Source: Halicephalobus mephisto
Taxonomy: Eukaryota; Nematoda; Chromadorea; Rhabditida; Panagrolaimidae
Reading direction: 5' to 3'
DNA length: 64,000 bases
Assembly: GCA_009193035.1 (NCBI GenBank)
Contig: SWDT01000003.1
Location: 1,054,001-1,118,000, forward strand
The position numbers and the translations under genes were made by a program. Positions 21,982 through 33,670 of the stretch are shown here, one piece after another. Below the pieces are notes generated by a model. That model saw nothing but the letters and a program-made list of their open reading frames with translations. It searched no databases and had not been told where the DNA came from. Position 1 is the stretch's first letter; every line of letters begins with the position of its first letter.

Positions 21982-24900
21982 ATGGAGACCCTGGATCGGG
22001 AGGAGGCTGCCTATCATCGCCTCGGGGCAAATCCAAGTTTTGGTTCTCCGTCTGTTTCTGAACAATATTACATGGCTGGAAATAAATCTGATTGTACATT
22101 ACCAGATAAGCCAAACGAAACGAGAAATGCCAGATTTCGTGGTGAAAACCAATTTCACGAAAATATCGAAGAATCCCAAAGTGTTGCTACCGATGCCAGA
22201 GGATGGGATATCTTCAGATTACTGCCTTCAAAAAACGACAATCTCGCTAAAGGTTTGTTGAATTTTTTAAAATTAACACAAAAATGTAAATAATGCATAA
22301 TTTTATAATTACAATATTTCTTGTTAACTACCAAGGTTGGTCTTATATTCCCTTAGGGTGTTTTTGGACGGTCTTGGTGTGATTAAAGGACTTACACCAA
22401 ATGTAGTGAAACATTTTGGGAGGACCTGAAAGGACCTGCCTGGAAATCTAAGGAGGTTTTTGAAAGACCCAAACAGACCTGGAAGGACCTTACTGGAAAT
22501 CTGAAAATATTTTTGAGAGACCTAAACAGACCTGGAAGGACCTTACTGAAAATCTGAAAATATTTTTGAAAGACCCAAACAGACCTGAAAGGACCTGCCT
22601 AGAAATCTAAGGAGTTTTTGAAAGGCCTAAACAGACCTGGAAGGACCTTACTGGAAATCTGAAAATATTTTTGAAAGACCCAAACAGACCTGAAAGGATT
22701 TACCTAGAGACACGAGAATTTTGAAGACCCTAGAAAAACCTCAATTTACCTAAAAGGGCCTAACTAAAGATAGGAAGTTTTTGAAGATTCTAAAGAAGTC
22801 TGAACTAATCTAAAACATCTAACCAGATATGCTAGAAAACTTCCGAATATCTCAAAAGTACCTAAACTCTAGGCATGAGGTGTACAAGAAGGTGTTTGTG
22901 CAGTCTGGAAGGATCTAGAGCTGCCTAAAAATATCTGAACCTACTTAAAAGGATTTTAATCGAAAACACAAATGATACCACAGATTTCCGAACGACCTGG
23001 AAGGACCTAGAGCTGCCTAAAAATATCTGAATCCGAGGCACGAGAAAATTGCCGAGTACTGTAATCAATCTTAAAGTACTCTAAAAAGACCTAAATATGC
23101 ACTTCAAAAATTGTCAAATATCTTAACAGATCTCCAACCGACCTAAAAGGACCTAAATCCAAAGTCCGAAAAAATAATCAAATCTTTAAAAAAACCCAAA
23201 ACAATTATAAAAATATTTAAATACAAAAAATTATGATTTTTTTAAATTTATAGTTTTTAAAAAAGTTATATTTTAAAAAAAATTATGATTTTTGAAATTA
23301 TATTTTTTTTAAAATTTATGATTTTTAAAATCATATTTTTTTTAAAATTTATTATTTTTGAAATCATATTTTTTTTTAAATTTATGATTTTTGAAATTAT
23401 ATTTTTTTAAAACTTACAATTTTTAAAATTATATTTTTTTAAGAATTATGATTTTTGAAATTATATTTTTTTTAAAATTTATTATTTTTAAAATTATATT
23501 TTTTTAAGAATTATGATTTTTGAAATTATATTTTTTTTAAATTTATTATTTTTGAAATTATTAATTATTGCTTTTTTAGGATTCTGGCATCAGATGTCTC
23601 TTCAAGTTTTGAAACTTTCGACTTTTTTTATCCTGTTCTTAATCACTCTTGGAAGCGCTGTCGTGGCCAAGAGCTCCTTCTTGCTCATGATTAACGGTAT
23701 CGGGTGGGGAAACAAAAATATGAGTATTTGTACAGACAAAATTCCTGGTGAGTTATTTGAAGTTTAATTTTTGACTTTTTTTAGAAATCCGGTTTTTGTC
23801 ACTATCGCTGAAACTGACCGGAAAGTAAATATTTCCTTTAGTCCCCGCTTTTTCAAGTAACCAAATCCGATTCTATTTGCAGTCTTCTTGAAAAAACAGC
23901 TTTTCAAAAAAATAAGATTAGGTCAAACAGTTGAAAATTAAACTTTCAGTTTTCATTCCTTTTGGTACCTAAAAAGTAAACTTGGCGTTCTGTGACGAAA
24001 ATTATTTTCGTGCAAAGACAATATAAAGGAACTATTTTCGTGCAAAGACAATTTTAAAAAAAAAACTATTTTCGTGCAAAGACAATTTAAAAAAAAAACT
24101 ATTTTCGTGTAAGGACATTTTTAAAAAAACAGTAAATTTGGCGTTCTGTGACGAATATCACTTTCGTACAAGAACATTTTCAAAAAAACTATTTTCGTGC
24201 AAAGACAATTTAAAAAAAAAAACTATTTTCGTGCAAAGACAATTTAAAAAAAAAACTATTTTCGTGTAAGGACATTTTCAAAAAAACAGTAAACTTGGCG
24301 TTCTGTGACGAAAACTATTTTCGTGCAAAGACAATTTTAAAAAACACAGTAAATTTGACGTTGTGTAACAAATACTATTTTCGTGCAAGGATCTCTTTAT
24401 TTTTTAAAACAGTAAATCCACTACTTTGTGGTCATTAAAAATTAATTTTTCACACTTTGCCGACCGTTTTGATGTTATTCATCGTCATGATTAAAAATAA
24501 TATTCTTAAACGAAAATAATATAAGATTTATTTTAAAATTAAAAAGTGAAATTTCAGAAGCCGAAGAAAATACAATTTTTATTTCGAATAAACACGTGGC
24601 GAAATGGGTTTGGGCGGCTTACATGAGTCTGTGTGCTCCAGAATTGCTGTGTTTCATCAGGTGCTTCCACAGGACCCTCTTCAGGAACGTCAAAAGACCT
24701 ACAGTAATCCAATTTCTTACTGTATTGATTATTGAATCTTTTCACGCCTTCGGAATCGGACTTTTGGTTTTCAAAATTCTTCCTGAATTTCCGGCAGAAG
24801 TTGCGGCGATGTTATCTAATGCGATTTGTCTTGTTCCTTCGATTCTGAGTGTTTTGAGCAGAAGAGCGGCGAAAATGACTCTGATTTTGATCGTGATAGA

Positions 24901-27900
24901 TGTCGCTGCGATTGTTCCTCAAAGTTCCGGATTTTGGGCTTGGCCTGTACTAGTGCCGGATTACCGATCTCAAGCTTTAATCATCACTGCTTCATTAAGT
25001 TTGATATCTTTGGCATGGTGGCAAAATTTCGTTCATTCTGATTCATTTTTGCCTCCGATAAAAAAACTCGGAATTTTCGCAAACAAACTTTCCGAAAGAA
25101 GATCCAAAACTTACGTTGTTGTATCTCTTTGGAAATGCGTTATTTATCTTATTTGTCTTATTTTTTTCCTATCTCCGAAAATCGGGACTCAAGATCTTCT
25201 TCAACGAGATCCATTTGGCGAAAAACCAATCACGATCACCGCCAGAAATCTCAACGAATCCCAAATTAATCATTTTTTGAACAGAATTCGAAAACTTGAA
25301 GAACAACATCACGGTGGAAGAAAATTCAAATTCGAAAGTGAAGAAGACTATGATGAGCCAATTTTGTCGTTGACAACAAGGAAACCATGGGATCCAGACG
25401 ACGGACATGCCATCGACGTCGGCGAATACGAAAAAGAAGAAGAGGCAAAAATGGCCAGAATCAAGAGAAAAACAAAAACGAATTTCGAAGAAGAGGCAAA
25501 AATGGCCAGAATTAAGAAAAAAACGAATTCCGAAGAAGAAAAAATGGCCAGAATTAAGAAAAAAATAAATTCCGAAGAAGAAGAAGAAGAAGAAATATCC
25601 AGAATTAAGAGAAAAACGAATTCTGAAGAAGAAGAAGAAGAAATTATATCCCATTACAAAGTATGTAAATTTTTAATTTAATCTGTTTAATTTTTGAAAT
25701 TTAGTTAAATATTTTCGAATTTTTTAAATCTTCAGAATCTTAAAAAAATTTCCAGAGCTTTTTAGAATCGAATGAAAAATCTGGAGTTTTTTTTCAAAGT
25801 TCTTTTAGACATTTCTAAAATTCTTGAAATTTCGGAATTTTCTGGATTCTGCAAAATTCTAAAAATTTCAAAGATTTATGTCGAAATAATTTGAAAAAAA
25901 TAGATTTAAAAATAATTTAAAAAAAAGTAAATTTCGAAATAATTTTTAAAAAAATAAAAAAAATAAATTTAAAAATAATTTTAAAAAAATAGATTTAAAA
26001 ATAATTTTAAAAAAAATAAATTTCGAAATAAATTTTAAAAAAAATTTCGAAATAAATTTAAAAATAAATTTCGAAATAAATTTAAAAAATAAATTTCGAA
26101 ATAATTTCAGATATACGATACCTATGTAGAATTGAACCAGTACACGTTTCCCTACGACGCCCTGTGGATAGCGCTGATCCAGATCGGATCTGTGATTATT
26201 TGCTACCACTCCTCCAAGTTCGCCTGCAAGGTGATGATGCAGAGGATGGGGTTCGCCCTCCCGATCGCTTTGGCTGTGCCGGTTACGGTGTTTTTTCTCG
26301 CAACAACATGTGAAAAACGTCAATCGGATCCTTGTCATATGACTTCGATTTTGACGAGGGAATTATTTTGGAACTGTAAATCCGATCCGGTGAGTCCCCT
26401 GAATTGGGATTTCTGGACGGAACCCCAGACATGGATCTGGCTGGCCTGGTTGGGGAGTCAGATCTGGATCACTGTTCATCTCTGGACCCCGAAACACGAA
26501 AGACTAGCCAGAAGCGAAAAATTATTCATTTTAAGCTACAATAACGCTTTGTTTTTGGACCAAAGTCTGGCCTTCAACAGACGCAGAGACGACAAGGCCA
26601 AAATCCGGGCGGAATTCATGGATCTGGATCTGGACAGTGAAGACTCGTCCCAAACGTATGAAACCATCGGTCCTGGTCAGATTCCGAAACCTCCGCCTTC
26701 TGTTTGCTCCGCTTCGTCCTCGAAAATGGAGGGCTTGATCCGGGACACCGCCTCCGCCGCGGACGCCATCACGAAGATCTACGCCTGTGCCACCATGTGG
26801 CACGAAAGTCCCCTAGAAATGACATGTATGTTGAAATCAATTTTCAGACTTGATGAAGATCAATGTGCCAGAAGAAATGCTCAAAAATATTTAAAAGTTA
26901 TTGATCCTGATTATTACGAATTTGAAGCTCATATTTTTTTTGATGATGCATTTGAAGAAAACGATTATGGTGAACCAATTATAAACAAATTTGTAAAACA
27001 ATTAATTGAGAAAATCGACGAAGCCGCAAGCGCCGTCCACCAGACCCAGATGAGACTCAAACCCCCGAAAAAACTCGCCACTCCCTACGGCGGAAGAATC
27101 ACGTATCTTCTTCCAGGAAAAAACAGATTAACGATTCATTTAAAAAATAAAAATCAAATAAGACACAGAAAACGATGGAGTCAAGTCATGTATCTGTATT
27201 ATCTCCTGGGATACAGACTCATGATGAAAGTCACGGATCAAGCCAGAAAAGAAATAATCGCCGAAAACACTTTTATTCTTACACTCGATGGGGATGTGGA
27301 TTTCACTCCGCAATGTGTCCATCTACTCGTGGATTTGATGAAGAAAAACAAAAGACTCGGGGCTGCTTGTGGCAGAATCCACCCTAGAGGATCTGGTCTC
27401 ATGATATGGTACCAAAAATTCGAATATGCCGTGGGTCATTGGCTTCAGAAGGCGACTGAACACATGATTGGATGTGTGTTGTGTTCTCCAGGTTGTTTTT
27501 CGCTTTTTAGAAGTTATGCTTTGATGGACGACAACGTCACGAGGAAGTACGCCAGCAAGTCCGAAAAACCGATAGATTACGTACAGTATGACCAAGGAGA
27601 AGACAGATGGCTTTGTACTTTGTTGCTTCAAAGAGGATACAGAGTGGAGTACTGTGCCGCTTCTGATGCTCTGACCTTCGCTCCAGAAGGCTTTACGGAA
27701 TTCTTCAACCAACGTCGTCGATGGATTCCGTCGACTTTGGCGAACATAATCGACTTGCTTAAAGACTACAGAAATGTGGTTTCTGTCAACGAAAGCATCT
27801 CCATCTGGTACATCATCTACCAACTGGTCATGTTGGTTTCGTCCATTCTTGGTCCTGGGACGATTTTTCTGATGATAGTCGGAGCTATATCTATATCCTT

Positions 27901-30690
27901 CAACATCGACACCAAATTGGCCCTTTTGGTCGTCACTTTGCCCGTGATGTTGTTTTGCGTCATTTGTCTAGTGGGGACTTCTGACAAACAGATGCTCTGT
28001 GCTCAGGTCATCGGGGCCCTCTTCGCCATGCTGATGACCGCTGTGATCGTCGGAACGTCGCTCCAGATCCAGAAGGACGGAATCATGTCTCCTCATTCTA
28101 TTTTTCTTTTTGCTGTTATTGGAAGTTTTTTCACAGCTGCAATTTTGCATCCATTGGAATTTACTTGTATCATACCCGGTATACTGTATTTTTTGGCCAT
28201 TCCATGTATGTACATGCTTTTGCCCATTTACAGTATATGTAACTTGAATACTGTGTCTTGGGGAACTCGAGAAGATCCCAGCACCGACAGTAACCAGAAA
28301 AAAAACCCTAAAGGAACCCACTTCGAACTCGTCGAGAACGGCCTCGGACCCGACGCCGACGGCGACCTGTCCCTCGGCTGCGGCAGCGCTTGCAGACTTC
28401 TTTGTTGTTTGAAACCGAATAAATTTGAAAATTCTCCACAAATATGGAAAATTAACGAAGGATTAAAAGAAATTTCAAGAAAATTAGAAAATTTAGAAAG
28501 AAAAGCCAACGGACAAAATTCAAGAAATCATTCGACTGGAATCCCTTCTGGTGGATCGGATAAATGGAACGATATTGAAGATGACGAAAAAGAAGGAAAA
28601 GACGACGATATGGAAATGAGACAACAAAGTCAGGCGGCGATGAGGAACAAAAAGTGGAAACGGCAGTCGAACGAGACTTGGCTCGGTGACGTCACGCTCA
28701 GGAGGGCCGACAGGGATTATCTAGATCCCGAGGAAGAATCCTTCTGGACAGATATGATCGACAAATACCTCCAACCCATAGCAGTGGACACCAAGGAACA
28801 AGAAAGAATCAAAAAAGGATTAACGGATCTAAGGAACAAAGTTTGTTCGACTTTTTTCATGTTGAATGTCGTCTTCATCATCATCGTCCTCGTGCTTCAG
28901 ATGCAGAAAGACTGTCTTCATATAGAATGGCCATTAGGACCGAAATTCAACCACACCATAATTCCCTGTAATTCCGACAATCGACAAGAAATCTGGGTCG
29001 TCACGAGACTCCAACTGGAACCTCTGGGACTTGTTTTTTTGATTTTTTTTATGTCGATTTTGGTAATTCAATTCTTAGCTATGTTGATGCACAGATTCGG
29101 CACCTTGGCTCACATTATTGCTTCTACTGAATTGTTCTGTTTCCGGAAAAAACGCGACAAAATCAGCGACGAAGAGCTGGTGGTGCAGAACGCGGTGGAG
29201 ATCGCGAGGGAGCTCCAGGCGATCAGGGGCGTCGACGAGGTCGAGGAACCTCCGATCGCGGTTTGTCCAATTTCCTCCTATTTTAATAATTTAAATAATT
29301 TCAGGAAGACAGAGGAATTTCACGCAGAAAAGTAGTCCAAGCTCTGGAATCTTCCAGAAGATCAATGATGAAAAGACGAACGGAAACCCTAGATGCCGCT
29401 TTCAAGAAGAGGTTCTTCGCTCTCAACAGTGCTGACGTCAACGAAGAAGCCATGGGATTCGGCGGAAGAGAAAAAAGATTAACTTTGAGAAAAGGGACAA
29501 TCCGGGCACTGGAACAAAGACGAGACAGTTTGTTCGGCACCATCGACAAAAGAACCGTAAGTTGTTTTATAAAAAATTATTCAAATTAAATTTTCCAAAA
29601 AGATTCATATATCAATTTCAAACTTTTCCAAAACTAAAATCATAATCCACAACAAAATTTCCACTAAATATCCTTCTAAAAAAGATAATCTAGAAAATCC
29701 ATAAATTTTATAAAAAATTATTCAAATTAAATTACCCAAAAAGATTCATATATCAATTTCAAACCTTTCCAAAACTACAATCATAATCTATAAAAAAATT
29801 TCCACTAAATATCCTTCTAAAAAAGATAATCTAGAAAATCCATAAATCTTGATTTTATATTTTTTCGTGTTTTTAATTTTTTTCGAAATTTAATCAGATA
29901 ACTATAATCGTTATCCAAATATACACGTACTTAGGAAAAGGAATTATTAAAACTAGTTAAAGTAAAGCGCAAAACGATTGACTTTAAAATGGATAATTGA
30001 AAGTTTACTTAACAGATAATCGAGTTTACGTTTTTTGCCGCGCAATATACGGACTTTTGTACATTTCTCTAATTCCCCTACTTAAAAATACAAAAAAATA
30101 TGTAATTATTAAAAAATACTAAACAATAAGTAAATAAAAAAAAAATAAACAATCCTAAAAAAATCGAAAATTTGAAATTCGATATATGAATTTTTTCAAA
30201 TTTCTTTATTTTCTTCTTAAAACAATAAAATTATATATAATAATAGCAGAAAATAGAAGTAAATAAATAAAAATAAAAAAATAGACAATCCTAAAAAAAT
30301 CGAAAATTTGAAATTCGATATATGAATTTTTTCAAATTTCTTTATTTTCTTCCTAAAAAACTAAAAGTACATTGAATTTCAAAAATTGTTGCTAAAAATA
30401 TTCAAATTTAAAAAAACAAATATTAAAGTAGTATGTCGAAAGTTCAAAAATCGGATTTTCTTGGATTTCTGAAATTTGATATATAAAATTTCATTTTTTC
30501 AGATCAATATTGAAAATGGATTTTTAATAATTTTTATAATTGATAGTGGATTTTTCAGGATAATCCTTACACATCTGCGTCGGAGACAGAAGCTCAAGGT
30601 GGCCGCGGACCGGCGCAACGACGACTCGAACGAATTTTCAACCAACAGGACAACGGGTCCATGAGAGGCCATCCTGAATCCCGTTTCTAG
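21982..30690 (+). CDS. chs: Chitin synthase (GT2 family, nematode type)
   Basis: Six exons: 21982..22252, 23580..23747, 24558..25660, 26111..29260, 29305..29556 and 30559..30690; 1,691 residues, phase-consistent. It is an integral plasma-membrane enzyme polymerising UDP-GlcNAc into chitin. The N-terminal half has many transmembrane helices. The catalytic region in the 3.15-kb exon 4 shows CATMWHES, LTLDGDVDF (UDP/metal-binding Asp), the acceptor motif GEDRW at about 1011-1014 and QRRRW at 1048-1052. A cluster of seven or so C-terminal helices and a coiled-coil-like segment (EISRKLENLERKA) follow. Exon 3 ends in an unusual Lys/Glu tract (about residues 438-510) repeating EEEAKMARIKRKT. The C terminus is basic and Ser-rich. 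Nematodes have two paralogs, for eggshell and pharynx; the long length favours the CHS-2 (pharyngeal) type, but this is not settled. Confidence 0.95.
22390..22740 (+). repeat. GACCTGGAAGGACCT tandem repeats in chitin synthase intron 1
   Basis: Unit of about 75 bases built from AAACAGACCTGGAAGGACCT and GAAAATATTTTTGA; four clear copies are followed by decayed ones to about 23170. The rest of the 1.33-kb intron (23210-23560) is a TTATGATTTTTGAAATTATA array. Confidence 0.8.
23985..24400 (+). repeat. ACTATTTTCGTGCAAAGACAA repeats in chitin synthase intron 2
   Basis: Nine or so copies of a ~30-40-base unit with the core CTATTTTCGTGCAAAGACAA are interleaved with GGCGTTCTGTGACGAA. The TTCGTG and GTGACGAA halves are partly inverted relative to each other. 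Confidence 0.75.
25661..26110 (+). other. Chitin synthase intron 3, A/T simple sequence
   Basis: From 25860 it is a degenerate AAATAATTTAAAAAAATAAATTTCG array; nothing else is seen. Confidence 0.6.
29557..30558 (+). repeat. Chitin synthase intron 5 with two tandem duplications
   Basis: A ~140-base segment beginning TTTTATAAAAAATTATTCAA is duplicated almost exactly (about 29568 and 29706). Further on, a ~75-base segment containing AATTCGATATATGAATTTTT is present at about 30145 and 30290. A copy of the DPP III-like TTCAAATTTCTTTATTTTC tract accompanies each. Confidence 0.7.
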
Positions 30691-30959
30691 TCCTCAGCAC
30701 GGCTTTCCGCTCGACATTCCAGCACCGACAGATGAAACAAATATCGTTTTATTGCTTTTGGATTTTAAATATTTTTAGGAACTTTTGATTCGTCCGCTCA
30801 TTGAGATTGTCTTTCTAATTTCGTTGTTTAAAGTTCATGAAATGCAATTGAATCTGAAAACTTATCGGCCATCGAATCAAAGAACGAACAAAAGTGATAA
30901 AATTTTCCGGTTGATGTTTGATTTACCAACATAGAGATCAGTTTTCGACGTGACTATGA

Positions 30960-31620
30960 GGAAATTGGTTTTTGATTATCAATCAAAATATTGGTTTTTC
31001 ATATATGGATTTCTGATATATCAATAGAAGAATTAGTTTTTCATATATCAATATTTGATATATCCATGGAGAAAGCAGTTTTTCATATATGGATTTTTGA
31101 TATATCAATAGAAGAATTAGTTTTTCATATATATTTGATTTATCTATGAAAAAATTTGTTTTTGATATATCCATGAAGAAATCAGTTTTTCATATATGGA
31201 TTTTTGATATATCAATAGAAGAATTAGTTTTTCATATATCAACTTTCGACATACCGATGACAAAAAACTGATTTTTGATATACTAGTGGAGAAAGTGATG
31301 TTTGTATATCAATTTTTCGTATATAAATAAAGAAAATGATTGATCATATATCAATAAAAAAAGTTATTCTTGATATATCGATGAGAGATTAGTTTTTGAT
31401 ATATCGACAGAGAAATTGACTTTTCATATATCAATTTTTTATATATGAATAAAAAGTTGGTTTTTCATATATGGATAAAAAGTTGATTTTTGATATATGA
31501 ATAAAAAGTTGATTTTTTATATATCGATAAAAAGTTGGTTTTTTATATATGAATAAAAAATTAATTTTTTATATATCGATAAAAAGTTGATTTTTCATAT
31601 ATCGATTTTTATACTATTAT
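30960..31620 (+). repeat. GATATATC/TTTTTCATATATC satellite
   Basis: About 20 copies of a 25-55-base unit combining TTTTTCATATATC, GATATATCAATAGAAGAATT and GATATATGAATAAAAAG. The ATATAT core is self-complementary, so adjacent copies can pair. It occupies the spacer between chitin synthase and the ATP-grasp gene; no exon is seen in the first part (30691-30960). Confidence 0.8.
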
Positions 31621-31663
31621 ATGTATTTTTTTCGTCGGAGAATAAAAGTATATTTTCAGGAAG

Positions 31664-33130
31664 ATGTCAATCGATTCGTCGATGAATGAATTGGGTCAAT
31701 TTTCTTCCAAACGAATAATCGGGATTCTTGTGAAATGGAAATATCCGTTTTTTACAGAACTTCAGGATTTTCAGAAGCCAGATGACGCTGTTTTAATCGG
31801 AATTTTCGCCGAACAAATAAAAGAAAAATTTTTCAAAGGATTTGAAAAATTTTTTGATTTTATTTTTTGGTTTAAAGCAGATTATTCAAAATTCGACAAT
31901 GATCCAAATTACAGTATACCTGAAGTAGAAATCCTAATTGAGAAAATTTTGAAAGATGTTCAAAAAGAAAAAATTTGCTTGATGGAAACTGAGGAGTTCA
32001 TGATCGATCACAACTGCAGACTGCGCGAAAAATTCGGAATTCCTGGTCCGAGGAAATCCGATTTGGAATATCTTCGAGACAAATCCGTCCTGAAGAAGTT
32101 CGCCGAAGATCACAACATCCCCTCGATGAGATTCGTTATTTTTGATCCGAAAAATTTGAAAAAAAACGAAATCGAACAAGAAGTTGAAAAAATTTCGAAA
32201 AAAATCAATTTTCCAATTTTTAGAAAACCGATTGAAGGATTCGGAAGTCGAGGAGGCGGAAAAATAGAAGATAAAAAAGAATTAACTGAATTCATAAAAA
32301 CCTCAATTGAAGGAAACGAAACTGGGAGTTATTTGTTGGAGGAATACATTGGTGGAGAGGATGTGGCTGAATTCTGGGTCAGTTCTGTCCTTTTCCCGTT
32401 GTCCGACGACGACCAGGAACCGAACCTGGGTTCCGCGAATGGCAGTCAATCGCACGAACCACTGCGCCACCAAACGAAAAGACCGAACTTTTCTGAAAAA
32501 CATAAAACCAAACCTTATTTGAACATCCTTTGCAAAAGAGGAATGACTACGGTGGATCACCTAAAGCTAGCTTATCCGATACCTTTCAGAGGAGGAACCT
32601 TGGAAGACACAAAAGACGAATTTCCAGGTCTCGAGGAATTTGTCATCGACGTCATCGAGAAACTGAATCCTCCGAGACCCCATATCTTCTGCGTTCAAGG
32701 CTTCCAGCTCAAAAAGGGATCGAATAAGTATCTCCTTACTGAAGTCGGATACAGAATCAACGGGGCTAGAGGGACTCCAGTGAGCTACTATTGGACCGGG
32801 ATCTCGATGGAGACCGCTTTGATCTCCGTCCATCTGAATCCGGATTACAAAGCTGAGCCAGACCCCGAAAAACCGAAATTTTTCAGAAATTACTTATGGT
32901 ATCCGACAAAAAAAGGAATTTTAAAAAGTTACAACAAGGTTCCTGAAGACGCCCCTGTCAAAAGCAAAATAGGATATAACTGGCTCCAACCAGAAGGCAC
33001 CCAACTCGAAGATGCCCAGCACTTTTTCCATTTCGTTGTTTCTCTCACGATCGATCACGAAGACAGAAAAGTCTCCGAGGAAGACATGAACTGGCTCGAA
33101 ACCAATTTTAGGCCAGATATTCAAAATTAA
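31664..33130 (+). CDS. ATP-grasp fold ligase-like protein
   Basis: Single exon, 488 residues; the ATG follows the acceptor TATTTTCAG by four bases (exon start 31660). ATP-grasp enzymes form acylphosphate intermediates and ligate carboxylates to amines or thiols. Visible family features: the FPIFRKPIEGFGSRGGGKI strand and glycine loop (ATP-phosphate binding), LLEEYIGGEDVAEFWV (adenine-side strand), and LLTEVGYRINGARG, the E-x-G-x-R-x-N-x-R metal/phosphate motif. The N-terminal domain (IIGILVKW...ADYSKFDNDPNY) looks like a preATP-grasp fold. The substrate is unknown. Between two conserved strands is a charged, Ser-rich insertion (about residues 243-282) whose DNA carries a tRNA-like antisense segment. 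No introns; neighbours give no functional clue. Confidence 0.85.
   Translation: MSIDSSMNELGQFSSKRIIGILVKWKYPFFTELQDFQKPDDAVLIGIFAEQIKEKFFKGFEKFFDFIFWFKADYSKFDNDPNYSIPEVEILIEKILKDVQKEKICLMETEEFMIDHNCRLREKFGIPGPRKSDLEYLRDKSVLKKFAEDHNIPSMRFVIFDPKNLKKNEIEQEVEKISKKINFPIFRKPIEGFGSRGGGKIEDKKELTEFIKTSIEGNETGSYLLEEYIGGEDVAEFWVSSVLFPLSDDDQEPNLGSANGSQSHEPLRHQTKRPNFSEKHKTKPYLNILCKRGMTTVDHLKLAYPIPFRGGTLEDTKDEFPGLEEFVIDVIEKLNPPRPHIFCVQGFQLKKGSNKYLLTEVGYRINGARGTPVSYYWTGISMETALISVHLNPDYKAEPDPEKPKFFRNYLWYPTKKGILKSYNKVPEDAPVKSKIGYNWLQPEGTQLEDAQHFFHFVVSLTIDHEDRKVSEEDMNWLETNFRPDIQN
32413..32469 (-). repeat. tRNA-like segment (A box, B box, T-arm) antisense within ATP-grasp CDS
   Basis: On the minus strand, TGGCGCAGTGG (32469-32459) fits a pol III A box, and GGTTCGGTTCC (32426-32416) fits a B box with one change from GGTTCGANTCC. 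The B box sits in a perfect T-arm with stem CCAGG/CCTGG and a 7-base loop (32429-32413). The D-arm GCGC...GTGC can also form. The anticodon arm and acceptor stem do not form, so this is not a working tRNA. It is best read as a decayed tRNA or a tRNA-derived SINE head; coincidence is possible. Confidence 0.45.
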
Positions 33131-33670
33131 AAAATTTAAACTTTATTTTTCAAAACGAAAAAATAGGAACAATTTTCACAAAATATTCAAAAATAAAAAA
33201 AATTTAAACAATTCTGTCTTAAAACAGAAAATAAAAACATTTTTTAATTTATTAAAAGTAATTTTTACAAAATATTGAAAAATAAAGAAATTTAAAGAAT
33301 CCTATGTCTCGAAACGAAAAAATTAGAACCATTGCTGATCATTCAAGGGTCACTTTTGCCAATTATTTAGAAATAAAGAAGTCCGGAAATCCTGTGTCTT
33401 GGAACGAAAAATTACGGTTTGTTTTCATTTGAATTCTCTACCAAATATTCCAACTTAACAATCCTGAATGCCCCTGCGTCTTGAAACGAAAAATTACGCT
33501 CCACTTTTAAATTTAAATTTTCTTTGTGAATTTCATAATTTAATTATGTAAAAATTTTGCTTTTTCACTTTTACTTTGTATGTTCTTAATTTACAGTGTT
33601 GTTTCTCATAAATAATGTTTATCCGCAGTTTGATATGATATCTGTTAATCTTATTGTTTTTGTTTTAGGA
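33131..33670. other. Spacer between ATP-grasp and SMC1-like genes with ~85-base degenerate repeats
   Basis: Five decayed copies of a unit containing TTTCAAAACGAAAAAATAGGA or CTTGGAACGAAAAATTACG extend from 33140 to about 33510. The spacer ends with the acceptor TTGTTTTAG at 33668, two bases before the next ATG. No coding sequence is seen. Confidence 0.6.

Noticed and set aside
32391..32510. The tRNA-like segment as an unrecognised intron of the ATP-grasp gene
   Set aside because: No good donor or acceptor bounds it and the frame is open throughout, so it is kept as coding.
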